A stretch of DNA of 47,029 nucleotides from Pseudomonas agronomica (GTDB lineage Bacteria > Pseudomonadota > Gammaproteobacteria > Pseudomonadales > Pseudomonadaceae). The DNA lies in NCBI RefSeq assembly GCF_025917275.1, contig NZ_JAOSHO010000005.1, positions 1 to 47,029 of the forward strand, in the 5' to 3' direction. The position numbers and the translations under genes were made by a program. Under the pieces are notes generated by a model that saw only the letters and a list, made by a program, of their open reading frames with translations, made no database searches and was not told the DNA's origin. This document shows positions 33,764 through 45,187 of this stretch, piece by piece; position 1 is the stretch's first letter, and every line of letters begins with the position of its first letter.

Positions 33764-36546
33764 ACCAGACATTGATACAACCGCTGCGGGCGACCTTGCG
33801 CCTGCAATTTCACAAAGGCTTCACCCTGGACGATGCCATCGCCCAAGTGCCGTACTTCGCCTCCCTGGGCATCAGCCATATCTATGCTTCGCCGCTGCTC
33901 AAGGCCCGGGCCGGGTCCATGCACGGCTACGACGTGGTCGATCCGACCCAGGTCAACCCGGAACTCGGTGGCGAGGCCGCGCTCCGGCGCCTGGTGGCCA
34001 CCTTGCGCGAGCATCGGATGGGCCTGATTCTCGACATCGTGTCCAATCACATGGCCGTCGGCGGCAATGACAACCCTTGGTGGCTGGACCTGCTGGAGTG
34101 GGGGCGCCTGAGCCCTTATGGCGAATTCTTCGACATCCAGTGGCACTCGCCGGACCCGCTGATGGAAGGCCAGTTGCTGTTGCCTTTCCTGGGCAGTGAT
34201 TATGGCGTGGCCTTGCAGGAAGGCACGCTGAAACTGCGCTTCGACGCCGCTCAAGGCAGCTTCTTTGTCGAGCACTATGAGCACCACTTTCCCATTTGCC
34301 CGATGCAGTACGGCGAGCTGCTCAAACCCTCGGATAACCTGCCACCGGAACAGGTCGACTCGCTCAGGGCACTGGCCGAGCGTTTCACCACGCTGAACTA
34401 CCAGACCGACGCCCATTCCCTGGCCCAGCCCCTGCAACAGGAACTGCGAGACCTGGCTTCCCAGCCGGGCATCCTTGGCGCGATCGAAGACAACCTGCGC
34501 GGTTATGATTCGTTGGAGCCCGACGGCTTCGAACGCCTGCATCAGCTACTGGAACGCCAGAGCTACCGCCTCGCCAGTTGGCGCACGGCGGCGGACGACA
34601 TCAATTGGCGGCGCTTTTTCGATGTCAACGAACTGGGTGGCCTGCGGGTCGAACGCCCGGCAGTGTTCGAGGCGACCCATGCGAAAATCTTCGAGTTGAT
34701 CGCCGAGGGACTGGTGGACGGCCTGCGAATCGACCACATCGACGGCCTGGCCGATCCTCGCGGTTACTGCCGCAAGCTGCGCCGTCGCGTCGACTCGCTT
34801 TCACCGTCGCGGCACCTGCCGATTTTCGTCGAGAAGATCCTCGGCGATGACGAAACGCTGCGCCGCGACTGGAAGGTCGACGGCAGCACCGGTTATGAGT
34901 TCATGAACCAGATTTCGCTGTTGCAGCATGACCCGGCCGGAGCCGAGCGCCTCGCCGAATTCTGGAGCCGACACAGCGAACGGCCCGCGCATTTCATCGA
35001 TGAAGCCCGCCTGGCCCGCCAGCAGATTCTCAACGGATCCCTGGCGGGGGATTTCGAAAGCGTCGCCCAGGCCCTGTTGCAAGTCGCCCGGGACGACGTG
35101 ATGACCCGCGACCTGACCCTCGGCGCGATTCGCCGGGCATTGCAGGAATTGATCGTGCATTTCCCGGTGTATCGCACGTACATCAGCCCCTTGGGTCGCT
35201 CCGCCGAGGACGAGGTATTTTTCCAGAAGGCCCTTGAAGGCGCCCGGCAAACCCTCAGCGAAGCCGACTGGCCGGTGCTCGATTGCCTGGCCGACTGGCT
35301 CGGCGGCATGCCTTGGCGCCAACGCCCGAGAGGGAGCCAGCGTAAACGCTTGCGGCATGCCTGCGTGCGTTTCCAGCAACTCACCTCGCCAGCCGCCGCC
35401 AAGGCGGTCGAGGACACCGCGCTCTATCGCTCGGCGGTGCTGCTTTCACGCAACGACGTGGGCTACAACACCGAACGGTTCAGCGCGCCGGCGCAGGAAT
35501 TCCACGACGCGTGCATCGAGCGGCTGAAGCATTTTCCTGACAACCTGATCACCACCGCCACCCACGACCACAAGCGCGGCGAGGACACTCGTGCCCGGCT
35601 GGCGATAATCAGCGAACGCCCGGACTGGTACACGACGTGCGTGGAGCAATGGCGCATCCTCTCGCCATCGCTGCACAGCGACCCCGCGGCGCCATCGGCC
35701 GGTGACGAATTGATCCTCTACCAGGCGCTGCTCGGCAGTTGGCCCCTGGACCTCGACATGCAGGATCACAAGGCCTTGAGCGACTACGCCGAACGCCTGT
35801 GGCAATGGCAACGCAAGGCACTGCGCGAGGCCAAGCTGCAAAGCAGTTGGGCGGCGGTCAACGATGCCTATGAGCAAGCCACCCAGATGTTCCTTGAACG
35901 GCTGTTGCTGTGCGACGAAGGCCTGCCGTTGCGTTGCGCCATCGCCGAAGCCGTCCAGGCCATTGCTCCGGCAGGCGCCCTCAACAGTCTGGCGCAAACT
36001 TTGCTGCGCATGACCGTGCCCGGCGTGCCGGACCTGTACCAGGGCAACGAGTTCTGGGATTTCAGCCTGGTGGATCCCGACAACCGTCGTCCGGTGGACT
36101 TCACGGCCCGCCGCGAGGCAATGCAGGCCGACAGCTCGCCCGTGGCGCTGCTGCGCGACTGGCGCGATGGTCGGATCAAGCAAACGCTGATCGCACGCAC
36201 GCTGGCCCTGCGGTCCGAGTACTCGCAACTGTTCCGCCAGGGCAGCTATCAGCCACTGTCGGTGCAAGGCGAACAAGCCGGGCGAGTATTGGCCTTCATG
36301 CGCGAGCACCAGCAGCAACGGGCGATCGTGGTGGTACCGATTCACGCGGCCAGCCTGCTGGAAAACAGTGCCCTGCCCCAGGTCACTGCATCGGACTGGG
36401 GCGATACCCGCGTGTCGTTACCGTTTGCCGCCGAGGACGAAAAACTGAAGGGACTTTTTGCAAGCGCAACAGTCACACCCCAAAGGGAGCTGATGGTCAG
36501 CGCCGCGCTGGGGGATTTCCCGGTCAATGTCTTTATCCAATCTTGA
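33760..36546 (+). CDS. treY: Malto-oligosyltrehalose synthase TreY
   Basis: A 928-residue GH13 enzyme that turns the reducing end of a maltodextrin into an alpha,alpha-1,1-trehalose end. Diagnostic stretches are LRLQFHKGFTLDDA, HIYASPLLKARAGSMHGYD, the nucleophile Asp325 (LRIDHIDGLADPRGY), Glu358 (IFVEKILG), and the C-terminal TVPGVPDLYQGNEFWDFSLVDPDNRRPVD, named here only by its first part TVPGVPDLYQGNEFW. Length is within the family range. With TreZ it produces trehalose as an osmotic and desiccation protectant. The start codon overlaps the malQ stop (ATGA). Confidence 0.94.
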   Translation: MNQTLIQPLRATLRLQFHKGFTLDDAIAQVPYFASLGISHIYASPLLKARAGSMHGYDVVDPTQVNPELGGEAALRRLVATLREHRMGLILDIVSNHMAVGGNDNPWWLDLLEWGRLSPYGEFFDIQWHSPDPLMEGQLLLPFLGSDYGVALQEGTLKLRFDAAQGSFFVEHYEHHFPICPMQYGELLKPSDNLPPEQVDSLRALAERFTTLNYQTDAHSLAQPLQQELRDLASQPGILGAIEDNLRGYDSLEPDGFERLHQLLERQSYRLASWRTAADDINWRRFFDVNELGGLRVERPAVFEATHAKIFELIAEGLVDGLRIDHIDGLADPRGYCRKLRRRVDSLSPSRHLPIFVEKILGDDETLRRDWKVDGSTGYEFMNQISLLQHDPAGAERLAEFWSRHSERPAHFIDEARLARQQILNGSLAGDFESVAQALLQVARDDVMTRDLTLGAIRRALQELIVHFPVYRTYISPLGRSAEDEVFFQKALEGARQTLSEADWPVLDCLADWLGGMPWRQRPRGSQRKRLRHACVRFQQLTSPAAAKAVEDTALYRSAVLLSRNDVGYNTERFSAPAQEFHDACIERLKHFPDNLITTATHDHKRGEDTRARLAIISERPDWYTTCVEQWRILSPSLHSDPAAPSAGDELILYQALLGSWPLDLDMQDHKALSDYAERLWQWQRKALREAKLQSSWAAVNDAYEQATQMFLERLLLCDEGLPLRCAIAEAVQAIAPAGALNSLAQTLLRMTVPGVPDLYQGNEFWDFSLVDPDNRRPVDFTARREAMQADSSPVALLRDWRDGRIKQTLIARTLALRSEYSQLFRQGSYQPLSVQGEQAGRVLAFMREHQQQRAIVVVPIHAASLLENSALPQVTASDWGDTRVSLPFAAEDEKLKGLFASATVTPQRELMVSAALGDFPVNVFIQS

Positions 36547-36566
36547 GTCAAGTCAGGAGCACTGCG

Positions 36567-36920
36567 ATGAGTACCGACGATAAACGCATTCGTGAATTTG
36601 CCTATCAGATCTGGGAGTCCGAGGGTAAGCCCGCCGGGGAGGAAAAGCGTCACTGGGAGATGGCGCGCAAACTGGCGGAAGCCGAAGCCCTGGCACCGAG
36701 CAAACCGCCCAAGGCTGCGAGCAAGTCCGCCGCCAGCAAAACGGATGGCGCCAAGCCCGCCACGGCCAAGAGCCCCGCTGCCAAGGCCGCCACGAAAAGC
36801 ACGACGCCCAAGGCCAAGCCTGCTGCGAAGCCTTCCGCGGCGACCGCTGCGGTGGTGCCGCCTGCCGACAAGGCCACCGCTAAAAAGCCACGAGCGGCGC
36901 GCAAGCCACCAGCGGTCTGA
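36567..36920 (+). CDS. DUF2934 protein with Ala/Lys-rich tail
   Basis: A 117-residue protein. Residues 5-40 are a DUF2934 domain (RIREFAYQIWESEGKPAGEEKRHWEMARKL, marked by YQIWESEGKP and HWEMA). Residues about 45-117 are a disordered tail of repeated Ala-Lys-Pro units such as SPAAKAATKST, like bacterial histone-H1-like proteins; such tails can bind nucleic acid or polyphosphate. A protein of this kind sits at the same place in other Pseudomonas trehalose operons, between treY and glgX. CAGGAG before the ATG at 36567 sets the start. Function unknown. Confidence 0.82.
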   Translation: MSTDDKRIREFAYQIWESEGKPAGEEKRHWEMARKLAEAEALAPSKPPKAASKSAASKTDGAKPATAKSPAAKAATKSTTPKAKPAAKPSAATAAVVPPADKATAKKPRAARKPPAV

Positions 36921-36971
36921 TCCACCGAACTCATCGTTCTCAATCCTGTCCTTCTTTCAGCGAAGGGGTTC

Positions 36972-37007
36972 GCTTGTGGCCTGGGGATTTGTCTCCTCGC
37001 CACAAGC
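36972..37007. repeat. Degenerate REP-like inverted repeat
   Basis: GCTTGTGGC (36972-36980) and GCCACAAGC (36999-37007) are perfect 9-bp arms with an 18-nt loop, between the DUF2934 gene and glgX. It may partly separate the glgX message from the operon before it. Confidence 0.6.
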
Positions 37008-37069
37008 ATCGGGCACCACCCTGCCCCGCGTGAACCGCATTACCGAATCTGTCTTTTGCAGGAGCAACT

Positions 37070-39229
<2,160 letters not shown>

Positions 39230-39488
39230 GCGCATGCGATAGGCGGCGACAAGACGGCGGAAACCGCAAGGACGCGATTTCTGTCGCAATGCAGCGCAGT
39301 TCGAATGCAAAAAATGCGGTTCAGATACACATTCCGACGCGACGAAACCGCCGGCATGGTCAATACTTTCCCTGCGCGAAGCTCCAGGACTCGGATCAGC
39401 GCAACTCACAGTCAGGCCCTTAGGGGCAGCAATGGGCGGTCGGCCCACTGTGTGACTGCAGGATTGAACACCACAAGGACGTACTTCG

Positions 39489-40253
39489 ATGAAACCAGCC
39501 TCTCATTCGCAAGGCCGACAGCATCCGCAGATATGGAACAGCTCGCCGCAACTGGCCGACATTCCCATCATCAGTACCCAGACCCTGATTCCACCAGGCG
39601 CCCGCGCGGTCATCCTGGCCCCTCACCCCGGCGATGAGGTCGGTGCGTGCGGCGGCCTGCTCCAGTTATTGAGCAACCTGGACCAACCCATGCTGTTGAT
39701 CTCGGTCACTGACGGCGTCCCAAGCCATCCCGGCTCGCCATTATGGTCCGATGAACGACTGCGTACATTCCGTCCGCATCCCCAGGAAAGCGTGGATGCC
39801 CTGCATCGCCTGGGCGTGCCGTCCCACGGTCTGCAATGGGTGCGCGGCGGTTTCCCGGAGAAAGGCCTGGCCGAACATGAAGCGCAACTGACCGCCCTTA
39901 TTCGTCATCACCTGCGACCCGGCGACGTGGTATTCAGCACCTGGCGCATGGATGGCGACAGCGACCACGAGACGGTCGGTCGCGCAGGCGCCCAGGCCGC
40001 CGAAATTGTCGGTGCAGCTTTCAACGAGCTACCCGTATGGGCCTGGCATTGGCCCGTTCGCGAGCAGAACAAGATTCCTTGGCACCGAGCGCGCAAGTTA
40101 CGCCTGGACGTCTGGACCACCGCCCGCAAGCGTCACGCCATGCATGCCTACACCAGCCAACTGAACGGCGAGCCCGCCAACGGCATTGCACCGCTCGTGC
40201 CGCGGGTCATCCTCGACCGCATGGGCATGCCCTATGAAATCGTCTTTATCTGA
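39489..40253 (+). CDS. PIG-L (LmbE-like) deacetylase family protein
   Basis: A 254-residue zinc deacetylase of the PIG-L fold. The metal site is APHPGDEVGACGG (residues 44-56; His46, Asp49 and Glu50) with the partner histidine His160 in DSDHETVG. The canonical motif is PHPDDE; the Gly48 variant occurs in the family and keeps the ligands. PIG-L enzymes remove N-acetyl groups from sugars such as GlcNAc derivatives. In other Pseudomonas genomes, such a gene lies near the trehalose/glucan block; the substrate is unknown. AAGGA before the ATG at 39489 supports the start. Confidence 0.85.
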   Translation: MKPASHSQGRQHPQIWNSSPQLADIPIISTQTLIPPGARAVILAPHPGDEVGACGGLLQLLSNLDQPMLLISVTDGVPSHPGSPLWSDERLRTFRPHPQESVDALHRLGVPSHGLQWVRGGFPEKGLAEHEAQLTALIRHHLRPGDVVFSTWRMDGDSDHETVGRAGAQAAEIVGAAFNELPVWAWHWPVREQNKIPWHRARKLRLDVWTTARKRHAMHAYTSQLNGEPANGIAPLVPRVILDRMGMPYEIVFI

Positions 40254-40264
40254 ACCCCAGGGCC

Positions 40265-40348
40265 TGTGGGAGCGAGCTTGCTCGCGATAGCCCAGCCAGC
40301 CTCTCATTCGACTGATCTACCGCTATCGCGAGCAAGCTCGCTCCCACA
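40265..40348. repeat. REP inverted pair
   Basis: Two perfect 26-bp inverted copies (40265-40290 and 40323-40348) of the unit seen at 27703-27791, between the PIG-L gene and the next gene on the same strand. Confidence 0.92.
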
Positions 40349-40447
40349 CAGTTTTGTTGCCTGCGAGGGTCCTGCCCATCAAGAATTCCGGAACTGCCGC
40401 AGCCGCCGTCAGTCGCATGAACAGAGACGTCTGATTCAGGAGTGAAC

Positions 40448-41248
40448 GTGACTCGCGATCCCGACTGGCGGGCCGAAGAATCAGTACCGCTGGGACCGCC
40501 CGCGGCGATTCATCGACTGCGTGTTCTGACGGTGAATACACACAAGGGCTTTACTGCCCTGAACCGCCGCTTCATCCTGCCCGAGCTGCGCGAAGCGGTG
40601 CGCAGCACAGGCGCTGACCTGGTGTTCCTGCAGGAGGTGCTGGGCGAACATGATCGTCATGCCACGCGTTATGACAATTGGCCCCAGACATCCCAATACG
40701 AATTCCTGGCCGACAGCATGTGGAGCGACTTCGCCTACGGTCGGAACGCCGTGTATCCGGACGGCCACCATGGCAATGCGTTGCTTTCCAAGTACCCGAT
40801 CCGCCAGTTCCGCAACCTCGACGTGTCGATCACAGGCCCCGAGCGGCGTGGGCTGCTGCATTGCGTGCTGGACGTACCGGGCCACGCCGAAGTCCACGGC
40901 ATCTGCGTGCACCTGAGCCTGCTGGAGAGTCATCGCCAATTGCAGCTCAGTTTGCTCTGCAAGCTCCTCGACTCCCTGCCGGAAGACGCTCCGGTCATCA
41001 TCGCTGGCGATTTCAACGACTGGCAATTGCGCGGCAACGTCACCCTCGCCCGTCGCCAATACCTGCATGAGGCCTTCGAACAGCACCACGGGCGCCCCGC
41101 CCGGACCTACCCGGCCCGATTCCCCCTGCTGCGCCTGGACCGGATCTACCTGCGCAACGCCACCAGCCACGCCCCGCAGATACTTGGCAACAAACCCTGG
41201 ACGCACCTGAGCGATCACCTTCCACTGTCGGTGGAAGTCCATCTGTAG
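40448..41248 (+). CDS. Endonuclease/exonuclease/phosphatase (EEP) family protein
   Basis: A 266-residue cytoplasmic protein of the EEP fold. It has the four marks in order: [10 protein letters not shown] (first strand, Asn), FLQEVLGEH (metal-binding Glu), [11 protein letters not shown] (Asp/Asn pair) and [11 protein letters not shown] (catalytic His). EEP members include nucleases, phospholipases and phosphatases. In Pseudomonas this type often precedes a cardiolipin synthase gene; none follows here. GTG 40442 overlaps the ribosome site, so I take GTG 40448, five bases after CAGGAG, the same start context as pvdQ. Confidence 0.82.
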   Translation: MTRDPDWRAEESVPLGPPAAIHRLRVLTVNTHKGFTALNRRFILPELREAVRSTGADLVFLQEVLGEHDRHATRYDNWPQTSQYEFLADSMWSDFAYGRNAVYPDGHHGNALLSKYPIRQFRNLDVSITGPERRGLLHCVLDVPGHAEVHGICVHLSLLESHRQLQLSLLCKLLDSLPEDAPVIIAGDFNDWQLRGNVTLARRQYLHEAFEQHHGRPARTYPARFPLLRLDRIYLRNATSHAPQILGNKPWTHLSDHLPLSVEVHL

Positions 41249-41416
41249 CGGCCAGGCCTGAGCGCATCCACCTGTAAGATCTGACAGTAGCGACCCTTTT
41301 CATTCGTTGTTAGCGTGCTTTGCATACAGCGAGCGTTGCCGGGTCCTGTGTGCCATCTGTCGTGCAACCCATGCTGGAACCGGCATGCCAGGGATGCCCA
41401 TGCAGAGGGATAGCAC

Positions 41417-43837
41417 ATGATTCGGCGCGATCAGGGTTCCCATCTTTTGTTCAAGCTCTTGTGGGGAGCGGCTCCCTTCCTGTTGCCGGTTCCCTCCACC
41501 ATGGCGGCTTGCACGTTGACGCCCACGGCAGGCAATGACGCCTATGTGTGTGACAGCGGCACCCAAGCAGCCGGGCTTACAGACCTGTCCGGCAACAATA
41601 CCCTGACCGTCTCCGGCACGGGGCTTATCCAGGGCAATGTCACTTTCGATGCCGGAACCGACCGCATCCTGGTCAATGCCAACGGCGTGATCAACGGTGA
41701 CGTCGAGCAAGGTTCCCAAGAAGATGTGTTCGAAATGAACGGCGGCCAAATTCTGTCGCTGTCGCAGGGTGATGGCATCGACAGGTTCCTGATGACGGGC
41801 GGTACTATCACCAACGCCTTCGAAGACGGCGACATTGCCAAGATGACCGGTGGCACCATCGGGCGAGTGAACATGAAGCTGGATGACAACGTCTTCGACA
41901 TGTCGGGCGGAACGATCATTGGCAACTTGGTGACGGGTTTCGGCCAGGACACCATCATCGTGTCGGGAGGACGCATTGGCGGCAACGTCAGCGTCAGCGA
42001 TGGCAACGACCGCATCAGCATAAGCGGCGGCGAGATCGATGGGGAAGTCCGCACCAGCCTTGGCGATGACCGATTGGAGTGGAGCGGCGGTCTGATCCGC
42101 TCGGCCATTTTAATGGGCGACGGTAACGACACAGCGACGTTGCGTGTCCTCCATGAGGCAGCGTTGAGCGTCACGCCACGGGTAGACGGCGGGTTGGGCC
42201 AGGACGCTCTTGCGTTCGAGGGCAGCACTACGAGCATGGGCGCCCGCTATGTCAATTTTGAAACCATCAAGCTTTCCCAGGGCTCGCGCCTGGACCTCAG
42301 CGATACGCTTGTCCTGGGCGACAGCACGAGCGGCACAGGCGTGCTCGATATCGACAGCAGCAGTGTGCTGACAGCGACTCAAGGCGTCGTCGCGCCGTTC
42401 ACCGCTGGGCAGATGGCCGCACTCGACAACGCCGGGACAATCGACCTTGCCGACGGCAACACCCGCGCTGACGATACCCTCACGGTGCAAGGCAATTACG
42501 CAGGCAACGGCGGCCAGTTACGCCTGCAAACGGTGCTCGGGGCCGATGACTCACCCAGTGACAAACTGATCGTCAACGGTGGCACGCTCACCGGCAGCAC
42601 GGCCATTACCGTCACGAACCTGGGGGGCGCCGGCGCCGTGACTGCCCGGGACGGCATCGAGCTCGTCCGGGCCCAGGGCGGTGCCGTCAGCAACAGCAGT
42701 GCCTTCTCCTTGGCGCAATCAGTCTCGGCGGGGGCATTCGATTATCGTCTGTTCAAGGGTGGCGTGACCGGCAACGCCAACAATTGGTACCTGCGCTCAA
42801 CGGTAGTGGCCGGCCCGGTGGCCGCGCCCAGCCCAAGGCTGCCGCCCTTGCCGGTTGCCGTACCAGGCGCCGCGCCCATTCCCCTGTACCGTCCGGAAGT
42901 ACCGACCTGGTCGGTATTGCCTCCGGCGGCGGCGCAACTGACCCTGATGGCCCTGGGCACGTTCCACGATCGCCAGGGCGATCAACGCCTGCTGACGGAA
43001 ACTGGCGCGTTTGGCGCAGGTTGGGGCCGAGCCTATGGAAAGGACCTCGACCAGACCTGGGCCGGCACGGTGACACCGCGCTTCGACGGCTCCATCAAGG
43101 GCTTTCAGGTGGGTAATGACCTATACGCTGCGCCGACCTCCGACGGCCAGACCCAGCGCATCGGCTTCCTTGTCGGGCATACGGAGTTGAACGGGAACGT
43201 CGACGGCTTCAACCTCGGCTTCAAAGGTCGACGCGCCGGCAAGGTCGAACTCGACGGCGACAGCTACGGGCTCTATTGGACGTTGATCGCCCCATCCGGT
43301 GGCTACCTCGATGCGGTGGTGATGGGCACTCGCTTGAATGGCGATAACCGATCCGAACGCGGGATGAAAATCGACAATCGCGGGCGAGCCTTGACCCTGT
43401 CGATGGAGGCTGGCTATCCGTTCGCGGTTACTCGCGACTGGGTCTTCGAGCCCCAGGCCCAGGTCATTCATCAGAGAATCTCCCTCGACAGCCAGGACGA
43501 TGGGATTTCCAAGGTCGAATTCGATTCGGACAGCGCCTGGACCGGCCGCCTCGGCGCACGGCTCAAGGGCAGTTACCTGGTCAGTGGCTTACCGGTGGAG
43601 CCGTACCTGCGAGCCAATCTCTGGCATACGTTTTCCGGCACCGATTCGGTGACCTTCGACGACACCCAACGCATCGAGACCGAACAGCGGGCCTCCACGG
43701 CGGATCTGGGCGTCGGCGTTAACGTGAGCCTGGCAACCTCAGTCAGCGCCTATGCGGGTGTGGACTACAGCAACAATCTGGACAGCAACCAACAACGCAG
43801 CGTGGCTGGGAATGTGGGTGTGCGGATTAGTTGGTAG
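41417..43837 (+). CDS. Autotransporter with beta-solenoid passenger
   Basis: An 806-residue type Va secreted protein. A signal peptide covers about the first 31 residues. A passenger follows with about ten imperfect repeats of roughly 20 residues between 60 and 270, each like D-x-h-x-h-SGG-x-I-x-G-x-V (for example DTIIVSGGRIGGNVSVSDGN). A proline-rich linker lies near 470-503 and the 12-strand outer-membrane barrel from about 520 to the C-terminal VGVRISW, which ends in the aromatic residue needed by the BAM complex. There are only two cysteines, both near the N-terminus (32 and 45). No protease motif is seen. Likely an adhesin or surface protein. AGAGGGA precedes the ATG. Confidence 0.88.
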   Translation: MIRRDQGSHLLFKLLWGAAPFLLPVPSTMAACTLTPTAGNDAYVCDSGTQAAGLTDLSGNNTLTVSGTGLIQGNVTFDAGTDRILVNANGVINGDVEQGSQEDVFEMNGGQILSLSQGDGIDRFLMTGGTITNAFEDGDIAKMTGGTIGRVNMKLDDNVFDMSGGTIIGNLVTGFGQDTIIVSGGRIGGNVSVSDGNDRISISGGEIDGEVRTSLGDDRLEWSGGLIRSAILMGDGNDTATLRVLHEAALSVTPRVDGGLGQDALAFEGSTTSMGARYVNFETIKLSQGSRLDLSDTLVLGDSTSGTGVLDIDSSSVLTATQGVVAPFTAGQMAALDNAGTIDLADGNTRADDTLTVQGNYAGNGGQLRLQTVLGADDSPSDKLIVNGGTLTGSTAITVTNLGGAGAVTARDGIELVRAQGGAVSNSSAFSLAQSVSAGAFDYRLFKGGVTGNANNWYLRSTVVAGPVAAPSPRLPPLPVAVPGAAPIPLYRPEVPTWSVLPPAAAQLTLMALGTFHDRQGDQRLLTETGAFGAGWGRAYGKDLDQTWAGTVTPRFDGSIKGFQVGNDLYAAPTSDGQTQRIGFLVGHTELNGNVDGFNLGFKGRRAGKVELDGDSYGLYWTLIAPSGGYLDAVVMGTRLNGDNRSERGMKIDNRGRALTLSMEAGYPFAVTRDWVFEPQAQVIHQRISLDSQDDGISKVEFDSDSAWTGRLGARLKGSYLVSGLPVEPYLRANLWHTFSGTDSVTFDDTQRIETEQRASTADLGVGVNVSLATSVSAYAGVDYSNNLDSNQQRSVAGNVGVRISW

Positions 43838-43854
43838 GACGAGACGACGAAGAC

Positions 43855-43880
43855 TTGACGCCCAGAACAGGTCAATTTTA
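43855..43880 (+). terminator. Weak terminator candidate after the autotransporter gene
   Basis: TTGAC (43855-43859) pairs with GTCAA (43871-43875), followed by TTTTA. The stem has only five pairs and an 11-nt loop, so it is a low-grade candidate. Confidence 0.3.
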
Positions 43881-44002
43881 TAGCTGTAAAATCATTTAGT
43901 TAGCCCTAGGTGATTTCACTCTGCCATTTGTCGGCCAATTTCTTGACGTGACCGCAACGGTCCTCTTGACTACAACGTACTACCCCCCGGAATACAGTCA
44001 GG

Positions 44003-44047
44003 GGCAGGCCTCTGGAACCCGCCATCGCGGGCCGCCAGAGGTTTGCC
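44003..44047 (+). other. Long imperfect hairpin before the barrel-only gene
   Basis: Nested arms: GGCA/TGCC (44003-44006 with 44044-44047), CCTCTGG/CCAGAGG (44009-44015 with 44035-44041), and CCCGC/GCGGG (44018-44022 with 44027-44031), tetraloop CATC. A smaller CCCC-N6-GGGG hairpin follows at about 44067-44080. No T-run follows, so it is not a simple terminator. It may be a structured leader or a small RNA. Confidence 0.45.
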
Positions 44048-44128
44048 TCATCCCATTCGGTCGCCCCTCATTCGGGGTAGGAGAGACGCCCTAAGCGAGA
44101 AATGCATGCGATTGCAAGGCAGACCCCC

Positions 44129-45031
44129 ATGAAAACGTCCCCCCGCCCAAAGGAATTCAAAACCACCTTCTGCACCGTCTCGACTTCCTTGTTGCTATGC
44201 TCGTCGATGCAAGTACAGGCAGAACTGGAAGATCCCCTCTCAGCCCCCTGGTATGGCCGGACACCCACCGGCAGCCAGGCGAGCAATGACCCCGTCCCGG
44301 GCAAAAGCCCCGCGCTGTTCACCTTGCGAAACGTCAGCGGCCACACCCAACGCATGGGTCTGATCAGTGGCCAGAGCCAGCTCACAGCCAATAGCAGCGG
44401 GATGCTTGTGCCCCCTGCGCTGGCCGAGCCGGGCCAGGATTCCCTGAGTCTGAAGGGTGAAAACCTTGGCGCTTATTGGAGCCTGACCGGACCCGCCGGC
44501 TGGCACGTCGACCTGAGCGCAAGCGGTGGACGGGTCAATGGCTTCAGCCTGAACGAACAGGGCCTGCGCCAAGCCACCGAGGGCAGTGCCGTCACACTGT
44601 CGGTCGAAGGTGGATTTCCCATCGGCATCAGTGACAACTGGGTGGTCGAGCCCCAGGCACAGTTGATCAATCAACGCGTCAGCCTGGATACGCCCTCCAG
44701 TGAAAAGAGTGACAGCAATGAATTGAGCACCTGGAGCGGTCGCGTCGGCGCCCGGCTCAAAGGCAACTATCAGGTCAACGGCCTGGGCGTCGAGCCCTAC
44801 GTGCGCACGAACCTCTGGCACACGGTCCAGAGCGCCGACACCCTGACCCTGGACAAGGTCGACAAGATCAGCAGCAGCCGCAAATCTTCCACCGTTGAAG
44901 TCGGCTTGGGCCTGGTCGCCCGGGTGACGCCGGTGGTAAGCCTGTATGTCAGCGCCGACTACAGCAGTGACGTCGATGACAACGACCTCAACGGAGTCAT
45001 CGCCAGCCTGGGCGTGCGGATGCGTTGGTAA
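44129..45031 (+). CDS. Autotransporter barrel-only outer-membrane protein
   Basis: A 300-residue protein with a signal peptide (MKTSPRPKEFKTTFCTVSTS, cleavage after VQA near 32), a short linker, and an autotransporter-type beta-barrel ending in LGVRMRW. It shares landmarks with the preceding autotransporter's barrel: WVVEPQAQLINQRVSLD against WVFEPQAQVIHQRISLD, and GRVGARLKGNYQVNGLGVEP against GRLGARLKGSYLVSGLPVEP. It lacks any passenger. An upstream ATG at 44102 is possible, but the signal peptide fits 44129 better. It could be a degenerate duplicate or a porin-like or partner barrel. Confidence 0.8.
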   Translation: MKTSPRPKEFKTTFCTVSTSLLLCSSMQVQAELEDPLSAPWYGRTPTGSQASNDPVPGKSPALFTLRNVSGHTQRMGLISGQSQLTANSSGMLVPPALAEPGQDSLSLKGENLGAYWSLTGPAGWHVDLSASGGRVNGFSLNEQGLRQATEGSAVTLSVEGGFPIGISDNWVVEPQAQLINQRVSLDTPSSEKSDSNELSTWSGRVGARLKGNYQVNGLGVEPYVRTNLWHTVQSADTLTLDKVDKISSSRKSSTVEVGLGLVARVTPVVSLYVSADYSSDVDDNDLNGVIASLGVRMRW

Positions 45032-45187
45032 AACGTCCGCCTTTCTCTTCGATGCATTCCCTGCGAGGGAGCAGGCAGCCTGGCCGCCCGCCCCTTGCCG
45101 CTTCGAAAACACCTCCATTAAGGCGTATAACGCTAAAAGCGCTGCAGACTGTCAGCCCACGGCTCATTTCATTGATGGAGTAACGAT

